From Mesorhizobium hawassense (lineage in GTDB: Bacteria > Pseudomonadota > Alphaproteobacteria > Rhizobiales > Rhizobiaceae): 64,000 nucleotides of DNA. Positions within the stretch are counted from its first letter, which is position 1. Every line of letters begins with the position of its first letter. Shown here piece after piece: positions 40,678 through 50,006 of the stretch. The notes beneath the pieces are model-generated. The model had not been told where the DNA came from. It saw nothing but the letters and a program-made list of their open reading frames with translations, and searched no databases. The position numbers were made by a program, and so were the translations under genes. The stretch covers positions 248,001 to 312,000 of the forward strand of contig NZ_QMBP01000003.1 in assembly GCF_003289945.1 (NCBI RefSeq). The letters run 5' to 3'.

Positions 40678-41124
40678 TCATTCGGCGCCGCAGGAAACAT
40701 CGCCCTTGAATTGCACGGGATCGCTGCTCATGCCGGCCGTGCCGTCATTGACCGACAGCGTGTAGTGTCCGTCATAGGTGCCTTCATCCTTGGCCTTGGT
40801 CATGATCGTCAGTTCCACCGAACGGTAAGTGTCCTTGGCTCCATGCTCGCGGTAGACGAGCAACCGCAAATCCTCGCCGGCCAGCCAATATTGCGCCAGG
40901 TTCTGGTCCTCGAACACCGTCTTGCGCAGGCTGTCGGCGGCGGGACGGTCCTTGATCTCCAGGTCGCCGCGGAAGTTGAAGGTCGGCCCGCCAAGACCCC
41001 GGGTCACGCCGGCGTCGAGCTGAAAGGCAACCTTGGGGTCATCGACCGAGCACCAGAGAGCGCCGGAAGCGAAACCGGCATCCGCTGAAGCAAGCAGCGC
41101 AGTAGCGCAAAGAACAGTCCGCAT
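40678..41124 (-). CDS. Hypothetical exported protein
   Basis: A 148-residue protein from ATG 41124, which has a strong GGAGG ribosome site. A signal peptide ([20 protein letters not shown]) is followed by a beta-rich body: [56 protein letters not shown] and [12 protein letters not shown], with cysteines near both ends that could pair. The longer open frame upstream is a shadow of the aminotransferase gene. I do not recognise a family; periplasmic location is predicted. Confidence 0.75.
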   Translation of the reverse strand: MRTVLCATALLASADAGFASGALWCSVDDPKVAFQLDAGVTRGLGGPTFNFRGDLEIKDRPAADSLRKTVFEDQNLAQYWLAGEDLRLLVYREHGAKDTYRSVELTIMTKAKDEGTYDGHYTLSVNDGTAGMSSDPVQFKGDVSCGAE

Positions 41125-41266
41125 TTCCCCCTCCTCCATGCCTGCCCCATTGAGGCCCTTACGGCAATGCTTGGTCAAGACCGCTGATCCAACACCCACC
41201 CCCGGCGCGGCCAATTGCGGTTTTGCCAACCGGTTGGCAGAGTGCCGCGCCAACAGAGGGGTTTTC

Positions 41267-42646
41267 ATGCAGGCATCGGATTCACGGACTTCCATCGGCG
41301 GCATCGACATCGCCCGCATCGCCGAATTGCGCGAGGCGGAGGCGGCCGCCTTCCGCAAGGCTCGGCCGAAATCCGAAGCGAAATTGGGCAACGGCATTGC
41401 CGGCTTCCTCGGCGGCGTGCCGATGCATTGGATGACCGACTGGCCGACGCCGTTCCCGATCCTCGTCGACGGCGCCAAGGGCGCCACCATCACCGATGTC
41501 GACGGCAACAGGCTCGACGATTTCTGTTTGGGCGACACCGGCTCGATGCTCGGCCATTCGCCGCCGGCTGTCGCGCGCGCCATCCGCCGGCAGGCAGCGC
41601 GCGGCCTGACCTATATGCTGCCCAGCGAGGATGCGCTGGAGATCGGAACGCTGCTGCAGCGGCGTTTCGGCCTGCCCTATTGGCAGATCGCCACCACCGC
41701 GACCGACGCCAACCGCTTCGCGCTGCGCGTCGCCCGCGCCGTGACGGGACGCGAAAAGATCTTGGTCTTCAACGGCTGCTACCACGGCTCGGTCGACGAG
41801 ACGATGGTGCGGCTGATCGACGGCAAGCCGGTGAACCGCCCTGGACTGGCGGGCGAATTCCGCGACCTGACGCGCGCGACGAAGATCGTCGAGTTCAACG
41901 ACATTGCCGCGCTCGAAGCCGCACTTGCGGATCGCGACGTCGCCTGCGTCATCACTGAGCCGGTGCTGACCAACTCCTGCATGGTGCTGCCGGAAGCCGG
42001 CTTCCACGACGCGCTGCGGCGGCTGACCCGCGCTGCCGGCACGCTGCTTCTGATTGACGAGACGCACACGATTTCGACCGGTCCCGGCGGCTACACGCGC
42101 AAATACGGGCTGGAGCCGGACCTGTTCGTGCTCGGCAAGCCGGTGGCGGGCGGCGTGCCGGCGAGCATCTGGGGCATGAGCGAGGAGGTCGCCACCCGCT
42201 ACGGCGCCTACAACCGGACCAAGGAGCCCGGCTATTCCGGCATGGGCACGACGCTGTCGGCCAACCCGCTGCAATTCGCGGCGATGCGCGCCACGCTGGA
42301 AGAGGTGATGACGGAGGAGGCTTACGCGCATATGGACCGGCTGGCGCGACGGCTCGATGCGGGGCTTTCCGCCGTCATCCAGCGCAACAAGCTACCCTGG
42401 CATGTCGCGCGTGTCGGAGCGCGCGTCGAGTTCATCTGCGCGCCCGGGCCGCTCAAGAATGGCGGCGAGGCGGAAAAGGCGCATGCGCCGGAACTGGAAG
42501 CCGCCATCCATGTCGCGCTGGTCAATCGCGGCGTGCTGATCGCGCCGTTCCACAACATGATGCTGATTTCGCCGACAACGACTTCCGCGCAAGTGAGCCG
42601 GCTGGTCGCCGCCTTCGCCGCGGTTGCGGCCAGGCTTACGGCATGA
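41267..42646 (+). CDS. Class III aminotransferase (glutamate-1-semialdehyde aminomutase-like)
   Basis: A 459-residue PLP enzyme. ATG 41267 has AGAGGGG upstream and begins MQASDSRTSIGGIDIARIAE. Family features include GDTGSMLGHSPPAVARAI, TTATDANRFALRVARAVTGREKILVFNGCYHGS, the LLLIDETHTISTGPGGY aspartate region and the Schiff-base lysine in LFVLGKPVAGGVPASIWG. It transfers amino groups or rearranges an amino-aldehyde; the substrate is unknown. Its last four bases overlap the glutamine-synthetase-like gene, implying a shared pathway. Confidence 0.9.
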   Translation: MQASDSRTSIGGIDIARIAELREAEAAAFRKARPKSEAKLGNGIAGFLGGVPMHWMTDWPTPFPILVDGAKGATITDVDGNRLDDFCLGDTGSMLGHSPPAVARAIRRQAARGLTYMLPSEDALEIGTLLQRRFGLPYWQIATTATDANRFALRVARAVTGREKILVFNGCYHGSVDETMVRLIDGKPVNRPGLAGEFRDLTRATKIVEFNDIAALEAALADRDVACVITEPVLTNSCMVLPEAGFHDALRRLTRAAGTLLLIDETHTISTGPGGYTRKYGLEPDLFVLGKPVAGGVPASIWGMSEEVATRYGAYNRTKEPGYSGMGTTLSANPLQFAAMRATLEEVMTEEAYAHMDRLARRLDAGLSAVIQRNKLPWHVARVGARVEFICAPGPLKNGGEAEKAHAPELEAAIHVALVNRGVLIAPFHNMMLISPTTTSAQVSRLVAAFAAVAARLTA

Positions 42647-44064
42647 GACAAGCGGCGATGGACAACCCGAACGCCGTTACCACGTCCCCTTCCGGCTCGA
42701 CGCCCGCCGAGGCCAAGGCCTTTCTCGACGCGCATCCCGAGATCGAGGCGTTCGACATCGTGCTGACCGACGCCAACGGCATCGGGCGCGGCAAGATCGT
42801 TCGCCGGCACGAGTTGATGGGCATTTTCGAGAACGGCCGGCATCTGCCGATCTCGATCCTCGGCCTCGACATCACCGGCGAGGATGTGCACGAGACCGGA
42901 CTGGTGTGGGACACCGGCGACGGCGACCTGCGGGCCTGGCCGATCCCCGGCACGTTGGTGCCGCTCTTCGGCACCAACCCGCCGCGTGGCCAGGTGCTGA
43001 TGTCCATGCATCATCTCGACGGCCAGCCGATGACTTCCGATCCGCGGCTGGTGCTGGCAAGACAGGTGGAACTGCTGGCGGCGCGCGGCCTGCATCCGGC
43101 CGGCGCCTTCGAACTCGAGTTCTTCCTGTTGTCGAACGAACGCGACGCGGACGGCAAGGTGCAGCCTGCCCGCGCGGTGCTCGACGGTCGACGTTCGGCG
43201 AAGACCGAGGTCTATTCGGTCGACCACCTGCACGGCATGGAGCCGCTGTTTTCCGACATCTACGCCGCCGCCAGGGCGCAAGGCATTCCGGCCGAGACCG
43301 TGATCTCCGAATACGCACCCGGCCAGTACGAACTGACGCTGAACTACCGCAAGGACGTGATGCGGGCGGCCGACGACCTCGTCTTGCTGAAGCGGCTGGT
43401 GCGGGCGCAGGCGCGGCGGCACGGCGTCACCGCCTGCTTCATGGCCAAACCGATCGAGGCCTATGCCGGATCCGGCATGCATTTCCATGTCTCGCTGCAG
43501 GACGATGCCGGCCGCAACGTCTTCACCGAGGCCGCCGGCGAAAAATGGTCGCCGAAGCTGCTCAACGCGCTAGGCGGCCTGATCCAAACCATGGCGGAAT
43601 CGATGCTGGTCTTCGCGCCGCACGCCAATTCCTGGCGCCGTTTCGTCTCGCAATCCTACGCGCCGGTGGCACCGACATGGGGCGTCAACAACCGGTCGGT
43701 GGCGTTGCGCGTGCCGGCGGGCGACGCCAAAAACCGTCGCATCGAGCACCGGCCGTCCGGCGTCGACGCCAATCCCTATCTGGTGGCGGCGACGGTGCTG
43801 GCCGGCATCATCAAAGGCCTGGACGAAAAGCTGGATCCGGGGCCTGAGACAACCGGCAACGGCTACGAGCAGGCAACCGAGAAATCCAGGATGCCGGCCG
43901 ACTGGCGCGCCGCGATCGAGGCGGCCAGGACCTCCGATTTCCTGAAATCGGCGCTCGGCGCCGACCTGCATCGCACCTTCGTGGCAATCAAGCAGGCGGA
44001 ATATCTGCGCGTCGCGCGCACCGTCAGCGAGCTGGATTATCACCTCTATCTGCATGAGGTGTGA
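42643..44064 (+). CDS. Glutamine synthetase family protein (gamma-glutamyl-amine ligase-like)
   Basis: A 473-residue enzyme with the GS beta-grasp start (VLTDANGIGRGKIVRRHEL) and catalytic domain: FELEFFLL, PGQYELTL, GSGMHFHVSL, NSWRRF and the ADP-binding region NRSVALRVPAGDAKNRRIEHRPSGVDANPYLVAATVLAGI. The sequence is closer to PuuA-like or other glutamate-amine ligases than to GlnA. With the overlapping aminotransferase gene it may process a glutamylated amine. The gamma-glutamyl hydrolase at 31294-32067 would be consistent but is 10 kb away. Confidence 0.88.
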   Translation: MRQAAMDNPNAVTTSPSGSTPAEAKAFLDAHPEIEAFDIVLTDANGIGRGKIVRRHELMGIFENGRHLPISILGLDITGEDVHETGLVWDTGDGDLRAWPIPGTLVPLFGTNPPRGQVLMSMHHLDGQPMTSDPRLVLARQVELLAARGLHPAGAFELEFFLLSNERDADGKVQPARAVLDGRRSAKTEVYSVDHLHGMEPLFSDIYAAARAQGIPAETVISEYAPGQYELTLNYRKDVMRAADDLVLLKRLVRAQARRHGVTACFMAKPIEAYAGSGMHFHVSLQDDAGRNVFTEAAGEKWSPKLLNALGGLIQTMAESMLVFAPHANSWRRFVSQSYAPVAPTWGVNNRSVALRVPAGDAKNRRIEHRPSGVDANPYLVAATVLAGIIKGLDEKLDPGPETTGNGYEQATEKSRMPADWRAAIEAARTSDFLKSALGADLHRTFVAIKQAEYLRVARTVSELDYHLYLHEV

Positions 44065-44089
44065 GCTCTCCCCAAAATGACATTAGAGC

Positions 44090-44114
44090 GCGCGGCGATC
44101 ACAAATTGCCGCGC
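44090..44114 (+). terminator. GC-rich hairpin behind the ligase gene
   Basis: GCGCGGC at 44090-44096 pairs exactly with GCCGCGC at 44108-44114, 25 bases beyond the stop codon. No U-tract follows, so termination is only possible. It separates this operon from the radical SAM gene. Confidence 0.4.
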
Positions 44115-44164
44115 CCCTATCAAAAGCTATAGCCAACGCGCAATTGAGAACATATCATGAACAA

Positions 44165-45400
44165 ATGACTGCGCTATCCCTTCGCGAGAAACTGGCGATC
44201 CTGTCCGATGCCGCCAAATATGATGCTTCCTGCGCCTCTTCCGGTTCGGCGAAGCGCGACTCGCTGAAATCGGGCGGCATCGGTTCGACCGAGGGGTCCG
44301 GCATCTGCCATTCCTACGCTCCGGACGGGCGCTGCATCTCGCTCTTGAAAATCCTGCTGACCAATTTCTGCATCTACGACTGCAGCTACTGCATCAACCG
44401 CTCGTCCTCGAATGTGCGGCGCGCCCGCTTCAGCGTCGACGACGTGGTGCAACTCACCATGGATTTCTATCGGCGCAACTACATCGAGGGGCTGTTCCTA
44501 TCGTCAGGTGTCATCCGCTCGCCGGACGAGACGATGGGCGAGATGGTCGAGGTGGCGCGGCGGCTGAGGATCGAGGAAAAGTTCGGCGGCTATATTCATC
44601 TCAAAACAATCCCCGAAGCCTCGGCCGGATTGATCGAAATGGCCGGTCTCTACGCCGACCGGCTGTCGATCAATGTCGAACTGCCGACCGACGAGGGCGT
44701 GAAGAAGCTGGCGCCGGAAAAGAAACCGGAAACGATCCGGCTTTCGATGGCGAAACTGCGCCGCAAGATCGAGGAGAAGGCCGAGCCGACCTTGCAGAGC
44801 CGCAAGCGAGAGCGTTTCGCGCCGGGCGGCCAGTCGACGCAGATGATCGTCGGCGCCGACAGGATGTCCGATGATGGCATCCTGCGCGCCAGCGCCCGGC
44901 TCTATGGCAGCTATCATCTCAGACGCGTTTACTATTCCGCGTTCAGCCCGATCCCGGATTCGTCGTCATCGCTGCCGCTGCAGAGGCCGCCGCTGATGCG
45001 CGAGCATCGGCTTTACCAGGCGGACTGGCTGATGCGCTTCTACGGCTTCTCGCAGCCGGAGATCCTGGCCGGCAGCGCGGACGGCATGCTGGACCTTGCG
45101 ATCGACCCCAAGCTTGCCTGGGCGCTGCGCAATCGTGGCCGGTTCCCGGTCGACGTCAACCGCGCCGAGCGCGAAGCGCTGCTGCGCGTTCCGGGCCTTG
45201 GCACCAAGGTCATCGACCGGATCATCGAGACGCGTCGCTATCGCCGGCTGCGGCTCGAGGATGTCGGCCGCATCTGCCACTCGGTCGCCAAGCTGCGGCC
45301 CTTCATCATCGCTGAGGGATGGTCGCCGGGCGCGCTGACCGACAAGGCCGGTTTGCGCCAAGTGATCACCGGCTCCTGCGAGCAGCTGTCGCTGTTCTGA
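44165..45400 (+). CDS. Putative DNA modification/repair radical SAM protein
   Basis: A 411-residue protein of the radical SAM group always found with a UdgX-type partner (TIGR03916-like). The family opening KLAILSDAAKYDASCASSGSAKRDS is intact. The cluster motif CIYDCSYC is CX3CX2C. Central parts read VRRARFSVDDVVQLTMDFYRRNYIEGLFLSSGVI and GYIHLKTIPEA. The C-terminus has a helix-hairpin-helix DNA-binding motif (LLRVPGLGTKVIDRIIETRRYR). ATG 44165 fits family starts; the TTG at 44144 is weaker. The chemistry is not known. The partner gene begins 2 bp after the stop. Confidence 0.9.
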   Translation: MTALSLREKLAILSDAAKYDASCASSGSAKRDSLKSGGIGSTEGSGICHSYAPDGRCISLLKILLTNFCIYDCSYCINRSSSNVRRARFSVDDVVQLTMDFYRRNYIEGLFLSSGVIRSPDETMGEMVEVARRLRIEEKFGGYIHLKTIPEASAGLIEMAGLYADRLSINVELPTDEGVKKLAPEKKPETIRLSMAKLRRKIEEKAEPTLQSRKRERFAPGGQSTQMIVGADRMSDDGILRASARLYGSYHLRRVYYSAFSPIPDSSSSLPLQRPPLMREHRLYQADWLMRFYGFSQPEILAGSADGMLDLAIDPKLAWALRNRGRFPVDVNRAEREALLRVPGLGTKVIDRIIETRRYRRLRLEDVGRICHSVAKLRPFIIAEGWSPGALTDKAGLRQVITGSCEQLSLF

Positions 45401-45402
45401 CC

Positions 45403-46872
45403 ATGGCACGGATCCAGCTCGACCTCGCCACCCATCTCGTCCGGCTCGACAGCGAGACCGACTTTGCCGGCTGGCGCGACGCGGCGCGCCGGCTGGCGAC
45501 GAACGACATCGCGCCGGAGGATATCGCTTGGCAGGTCGTGCTCGAGGATGACTTTCGCGGCGATGATTTGCCGACTGCCAAGCCTGAAGCGCGGTTGGTC
45601 GTGCCGCGCGACTTCGTCGAGCGGGCCGAGACCGTCATCTGCCATTGCGACCCCGAGCGCTTCGGCCTTCTCTACCGACTGCTTTGGCGACTGCGTTCCG
45701 AGCCGAAGCTGCTTTCGATCGCTTCCGACCCGGATATCCGGCGGCTGGAGGCGATGGAAAAGGCGGTCGGCCGCGACATCCACAAGATGCGCGCCTTCGT
45801 GCGCTTCCGGAAGATCGGCGAGGGTGAGGACGATCGCTATGTCGCCTGGTTCGAGCCGGAGCATTTCATAGTCGAGCGCAATGCCGATTTCTTCGCGCGC
45901 CGCTACACCGGCATGCGCTGGACGATTCTCACCCCGCACGCTTCGGCCGACTGGGATGGGGAACGTCTGGCGATCGGCCCCGGCGCCGGCAAGCGCGATG
46001 CGCCGGCCGAGGACGACGCCGAAACCCTGTGGCGGACCTATTTCGAAAACATCTTCAACCCGGCGCGGCTCAAGGTGAAGGCGATGCAGAAGGAGATGCC
46101 TAAGAAATATTGGCGGAACCTTCCCGAGGCCTCGCTCATTCCAGACCTGATAGCAGGAGCGGACAAAGCCGCGTCAGCCATGATCGCCCGTATGCCCAGC
46201 ACGCCAGCACCGCACCACGCCAAGGTCCAGGCCAAGCACTGGCCGACGCCCGCGCCTGCCGACGCGAATGAATCTGATGGCGCCGAGACGATCCCGGAAC
46301 TGCGCGCATTGGCGAAAGGCTGCCATCGCTGCCCGCTCTGGCGCGACGCCACGCAGACCGTGTTCGGCGAAGGACCGGAGAGTGCCGATGTGATCTTCGT
46401 CGGCGAGCAACCCGGTGACCAAGAGGACCTTGCCGGAAAGCCGTTCGTCGGCCCGGCGGGCAAGGTGTTCGACGCTATCCTGGACGACGCCGCGATCGAC
46501 CGCCGCAAGGTCTATGTGACCAATGCGGTGAAGCATTTCAAATTCGAGCCGCGCGGAAAAAGGCGCATCCATTCGAAGCCGAATGCCGGTGAAATCCAGG
46601 CCTGCCGCTGGTGGCTGGACAAGGAACTCGACCTCATCGAGCCGAACCTCGTGGTGGCGCTCGGCGCAACGGCCGCGCAGTCACTGCTCGGCAAGGCGGT
46701 CCCGATCACCAAGATGCGCGGCGAGGTGGTCGAACGCGAGGACGGGTTGCGCGTGTTCCTCACCATCCATCCGTCTTTCATCCTGCGTATCCGCGAGCCG
46801 GAGGACAAGGAGGCCGAGCGGGAGCGGTTTTTGGATGATATGCGGAAGGTGAAGGAGTTGATGGCTGCGTGA
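45403..46872 (+). CDS. UdgX-family uracil-DNA-binding protein fused to a DUF4130-like domain
   Basis: A 489-residue two-domain protein. Residues 1-250 match the DUF4130 / SAM-linked DNA metabolism domain (CDPERFGLLYRLLWRLRSEPKLL, DIRRLEAMEKAVGRDIHKMRAFVRFRKIGE, EPEHFIVERNADFFARRY). Residues 295-489 are a family-4-like uracil-DNA glycosylase of the UdgX type: CHRC cysteines 307 and 310, motif GEQPGDQED at 334-342, and the KRRIH loop with His390, which in characterised UdgX forms a covalent bond to the abasic site. HPS at 456-458 and a further Cys401 are present. It should trap uracil-containing DNA. It is paired with the radical SAM gene. Confidence 0.92.
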   Translation: MARIQLDLATHLVRLDSETDFAGWRDAARRLATNDIAPEDIAWQVVLEDDFRGDDLPTAKPEARLVVPRDFVERAETVICHCDPERFGLLYRLLWRLRSEPKLLSIASDPDIRRLEAMEKAVGRDIHKMRAFVRFRKIGEGEDDRYVAWFEPEHFIVERNADFFARRYTGMRWTILTPHASADWDGERLAIGPGAGKRDAPAEDDAETLWRTYFENIFNPARLKVKAMQKEMPKKYWRNLPEASLIPDLIAGADKAASAMIARMPSTPAPHHAKVQAKHWPTPAPADANESDGAETIPELRALAKGCHRCPLWRDATQTVFGEGPESADVIFVGEQPGDQEDLAGKPFVGPAGKVFDAILDDAAIDRRKVYVTNAVKHFKFEPRGKRRIHSKPNAGEIQACRWWLDKELDLIEPNLVVALGATAAQSLLGKAVPITKMRGEVVEREDGLRVFLTIHPSFILRIREPEDKEAERERFLDDMRKVKELMAA

Positions 46873-46941
46873 TAGCGCGCTTCCAGTCGCTTCGCTTCTC
46901 TTCAATCACTCATGCAATACCGACTAAGCGGCGACCCATCT

Positions 46942-47098
46942 GCGCTGCCCCTCATTGCCCTGCCGGGCATTTCTCCCCGTATAGTGACGGGGAGAAAGGG
47001 CTGTCGCGCAGCGCTTCGCTAATCGCCGGCGTAGCGCGGCCTTCGCCTTCTCCCCGTTCACGGGAGAAGGTGCCCGAAGGGCGGATGAGGGGCAGCGC
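46942..47098. repeat. Complete MITE-like palindromic element
   Basis: GCGCTGCCCCTCA at 46942-46954 and its inverse complement TGAGGGGCAGCGC at 47086-47098 bound a 157-bp element. Inside are two hairpins: 46970-46997 (TTTCTCCCCGT with ACGGGGAGAAA) and 47046-47070 (CCTTCTCCCCG with CGGGAGAAGG). The pieces match those at 29757-29934. No open frame is present. It ends 10 bp before the IS630 element. Confidence 0.85.
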
Positions 47099-47108
47099 CG
47101 ACGCTCGT

Positions 47109-48152
47109 TAAAGCGTCTGACGTGATTCAGGATTCCCATTGAGGTGGTTGCATGATTCATTGCGGTTCGAAGGAGAACCGCGATGGGCAAGCCGTTAGCG
47201 ATGGCGTTGCGTGAGCGTGTTGCTGCGTATGTCGATGAGGGTCATGGACATCGGGAGGCGGCCCGGCATTTTCGTGTTTCGCCTCGGTTCGTGAACGAAC
47301 TGATGAAGCTGCGGCGGGCGACTGGTTCGCTGGAGCCGCGCCGCCAGGGCCATGCGCCGGGCTTTGGCAAGCTTGCGCCGCACGCCAGCTTTGTGCGGGA
47401 GCGAATGGCGCAAGCCGGCGAACTGACGCTGGACGAACTGTGCGTCGAGCTGGAAGGCCGCGGTGTCGTCGTCCACCGCTCCAATGTCGGCCGTCTGCTG
47501 CACCGTCTCGGGCTCAGCCATAAAAAAAACGCTGCAGGCCAGCGAGCAGGAACGTCCCGACATCCGTAAGGCGCGCGAACTGTGGACCGCGCGGCGCAAG
47601 CGCTTCTTCGCCAAGGCCTTGCCGCGCCTCATCTTCATCGACGAGACGTCCACCAACACCAGGCTGACCAAGCGCACCGGCTGGTCGCCCAAGGGCAAGC
47701 GCTACAGGACGCACGCTCCCTTCGGCAAATGGCACACGCAGACCTTCATCGCCGGTCTGCGCTGCCACGGCATGGTCGCGCCGTGGATCGTCGACGCGCC
47801 GATGAACGCCCGGCGCTTCGAGACCTGGATCGAGACGCAACTGGCGCCCGAGCTTCAGCACGGCGACATCGTCATCCTCGACAATGTCGGCTTCCACAAA
47901 AGCGAGCGGGCGGCCGAACTGGTGCGCCGGCGCGGCGCGTGGCTGCTGTTCCTGCCGCCATACTCCCCCGACCTCAACCCGATCGAGATGGCCTTCTCAA
48001 AACTCAAAGCCTTGCTACGCAAAAAGGCAGCTCGAACCTTCAAGGCTCTCTGCGACGCCCTCGCCGACATCTGTGACCTGTTTGACCCCACACAGTGCAG
48101 AAACTTCTTCAAAGCTGCCGGATATGAGGCAAATTAAACGCGACACGCTTTA
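47109..48152 (+). mobile_element. IS630-family insertion sequence
   Basis: An element of about 1044 bp. The left end TAAAGCGT (47109-47116) matches the right end ACGCTTTA (48145-48152) as imperfect terminal inverted repeats of about 15 bp. Both ends carry TA, the target duplicated by IS630-type elements. It encodes a DDE transposase in two frames. It lies between the palindromic element and the glycerate kinase gene, with no target gene visibly broken. Confidence 0.85.
47183..48137 (+). CDS. IS630-type transposase, two frames joined at an A8 run
   Basis: The first frame (47183-47569) encodes the helix-turn-helix half ([20 protein letters not shown]) and the second (from about 47529 to 48137) the catalytic half. 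The DDE residues are present: [20 protein letters not shown] and [14 protein letters not shown]. The two overlap around a run of eight A at 47522-47529. Skipping one A (+1 slip, or RNA lacking one A) gives an approximately 318-residue transposase. Programmed slippage at A-runs is known in IS elements, so the gene is likely functional rather than broken. Confidence 0.85.
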
Positions 48153-48171
48153 GACGACACGGCGCCGTCGT

Positions 48172-49431
48172 CTAACGAACCAGAATGGCCCTTAAATCAT
48201 TCACATTCGTGCCCGTCGGCCCAGGCACGAACAAATCTCCAACCGCAGTGAACGCCGTCCAGGCGTTGTTGCCGGCGAGCATCGCCTTGGCGTCGATGCC
48301 GGCCGCACGCATGCGCGCCACGGTCGAGCCATCGGCGAAAGCCCCGGCGTTGTTTTCCGAGCCGTCGATGCCGTCGGTGTCGGCGGCCAACGCGTGGATA
48401 CCGTTCACGCCATCGATGCCGATGGCGAAGGCGAGCAGGAATTCGGAGTTGCGGCCGCCCTTACCTTTTGCCCGCAAGGTCACCGTCGTCTCGCCGCCAG
48501 AGAGGATCAGTACCGGCTTGCTGAAGGGCCGGTTGCGGGCCGCCACTTCGCGGGCAATCGCGGCGTGGACGCCGCCGACTTCGCGCGCCTCGCCTTCGAT
48601 GGCGTCCGACAGGATGACAGCCTCGATGCCTTGCCTTTTTGCCTCGGCAGCGGCGGCTTCAAGCGAGACGCCGGCCGAGGCGGTCAGATGCACTTCATTG
48701 CCGGCGAAGCGACGATCGTCGGGACGCGGCGCATCCGCCGCCGGCGAATTGATATGCGCCATGACGGAAGCCGGTAGCTTCATGCCATAGGCAGCGATCG
48801 AAGCCAGCGCGTCGGCGCGGCTGCCGGTGTCAGGAACGGTCGGTCCCGAGGCGACCAGCGCCGGATTGTCGCCGGGAATGTCGGAGACGACCAGCGACAC
48901 CACGCGCGCCGGATGCGCCGCGGCGGCAAGGCGGCCACCCTTGATGGTAGAGACATGCTTTCGGATGGTGTTCATCGCCGATATCGGCGCGCCGGAGGCA
49001 AGCAGCGCCTCGTTGACGGCGATCTCGTCGGCCAAGGTCAGACCGGGCGCCGGCGACGGCAGCAGCGCCGAGCCGCCACCGGAAATCAGCGCCACCACCA
49101 GATCGTCGGCTGTCAGACCCTGTACTTTCTCCAGCAAGCGGCGCGAGGCTTCGAGGCCGGCGGCATCCGGCACCGGATGCGCCGCCTCGATGATCTCGAT
49201 GCGCTCGCATCTGGCGCCATAGCCGTAGCGAGTGACGACCAACCCATCGATCGGTCCGTCCCAGACCTTCTCGAAGGCCGCCGCCATCTGCGCCGAGCCT
49301 TTGCCGGCGCCGATGACGATGGTGCGGCCCTTGGGCTTTGCCGGCAAATGATTGCGGATCGTCTTTTCCGGATCGGCAGCGGCGACGGCGGCGTTGAAGA
49401 TCGAAATGAGGAACGATTTAGGATCGGTCAT
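48172..49431 (-). CDS. ttuD: Glycerate 2-kinase / hydroxypyruvate reductase-like (MOFRL family)
   Basis: A 419-residue protein. The N-terminal Rossmann-like part has [21 protein letters not shown] and [20 protein letters not shown]. The C-terminal MOFRL segment reads [31 protein letters not shown], ending [15 protein letters not shown]. The family, historically called TtuD, phosphorylates D-glycerate to 2-phosphoglycerate. Its ATG overlaps the upstream UPF0303 stop by four bases. In the same strand order behind puuD and guaD it could feed purine-derived glyoxylate carbon into glycolysis. That link is inference. Confidence 0.9.
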   Translation of the reverse strand: MTDPKSFLISIFNAAVAAADPEKTIRNHLPAKPKGRTIVIGAGKGSAQMAAAFEKVWDGPIDGLVVTRYGYGARCERIEIIEAAHPVPDAAGLEASRRLLEKVQGLTADDLVVALISGGGSALLPSPAPGLTLADEIAVNEALLASGAPISAMNTIRKHVSTIKGGRLAAAAHPARVVSLVVSDIPGDNPALVASGPTVPDTGSRADALASIAAYGMKLPASVMAHINSPAADAPRPDDRRFAGNEVHLTASAGVSLEAAAAEAKRQGIEAVILSDAIEGEAREVGGVHAAIAREVAARNRPFSKPVLILSGGETTVTLRAKGKGGRNSEFLLAFAIGIDGVNGIHALAADTDGIDGSENNAGAFADGSTVARMRAAGIDAKAMLAGNNAWTAFTAVGDLFVPGPTGTNVNDLRAILVR

Positions 49432-49931
49432 TTTTCTTCCGGCGGCAGCACGAGCCCGTTGGCATCGATGTTCAGATACGCGCAGAGCGCATCGACCACG
49501 ACGCCATGGTCCTCGCGCTCGGGCAGGCCCGAGACAGCGATGACGCCGATCACGCCGGCGCCCTTGACGGTGACCGGAAAGCCGCCGCCGGCCAGCACAT
49601 AGTCGGCGATATCCAACCCTTCGCCTACCTTGAAGGTGCGGTCCGGCCGCTGCTGCTCCAGCACAAGACGATAAGTGCTTCTGAGATAGCGCTTCACGAC
49701 ATTGATCTTGCGCCGTGCCCAATCGGGATTGGAGGCATTCGAGCCCGGCATCGCCGCGTAAAACAGCGGCCGGTCCCACAGCCTGATGTCGACGATAATC
49801 GGCAGGTTTTCCTTCAGCGCCCGATCCCGGATCGCCGAGCCAATCTCGAAGGCCACGGCCTCGTCGAAGGCCGAAAAGACCAGCGTCGCTTCCTGTGTCT
49901 TGATCAGAGCGATGTCGTCGGCGGCAGGCAT
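49428..49931 (-). CDS. UPF0303 / HbpS-like heme-degrading domain protein
   Basis: A 167-residue protein. The core matches UPF0303: [46 protein letters not shown], then [40 protein letters not shown]. The related GlcG/HbpS proteins bind heme or act on small acids, and the real activity of this group is not settled. The overlap with the glycerate kinase gene implies joint expression. It lies 75 bp downstream of guaD. Confidence 0.83.
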   Translation of the reverse strand: MPAADDIALIKTQEATLVFSAFDEAVAFEIGSAIRDRALKENLPIIVDIRLWDRPLFYAAMPGSNASNPDWARRKINVVKRYLRSTYRLVLEQQRPDRTFKVGEGLDIADYVLAGGGFPVTVKGAGVIGVIAVSGLPEREDHGVVVDALCAYLNIDANGLVLPPEEK

Positions 49932-50006
49932 AGCGTTCCCCTGTCAAATGTCGACGCACGCTTTGGCCGATGGCTGACGCGGGGTCAAGCGAAGAGCGCC
50001 CTTTAT

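Noticed and set aside
48150..48175. GC palindrome TAGACGAC to GTCGTCTA next to the IS right end as part of the IS
   Set aside because: The IS ends at the TA at 48151-48152 by comparison with the left end; the palindrome is better explained as the 3-prime hairpin of the glycerate kinase gene.
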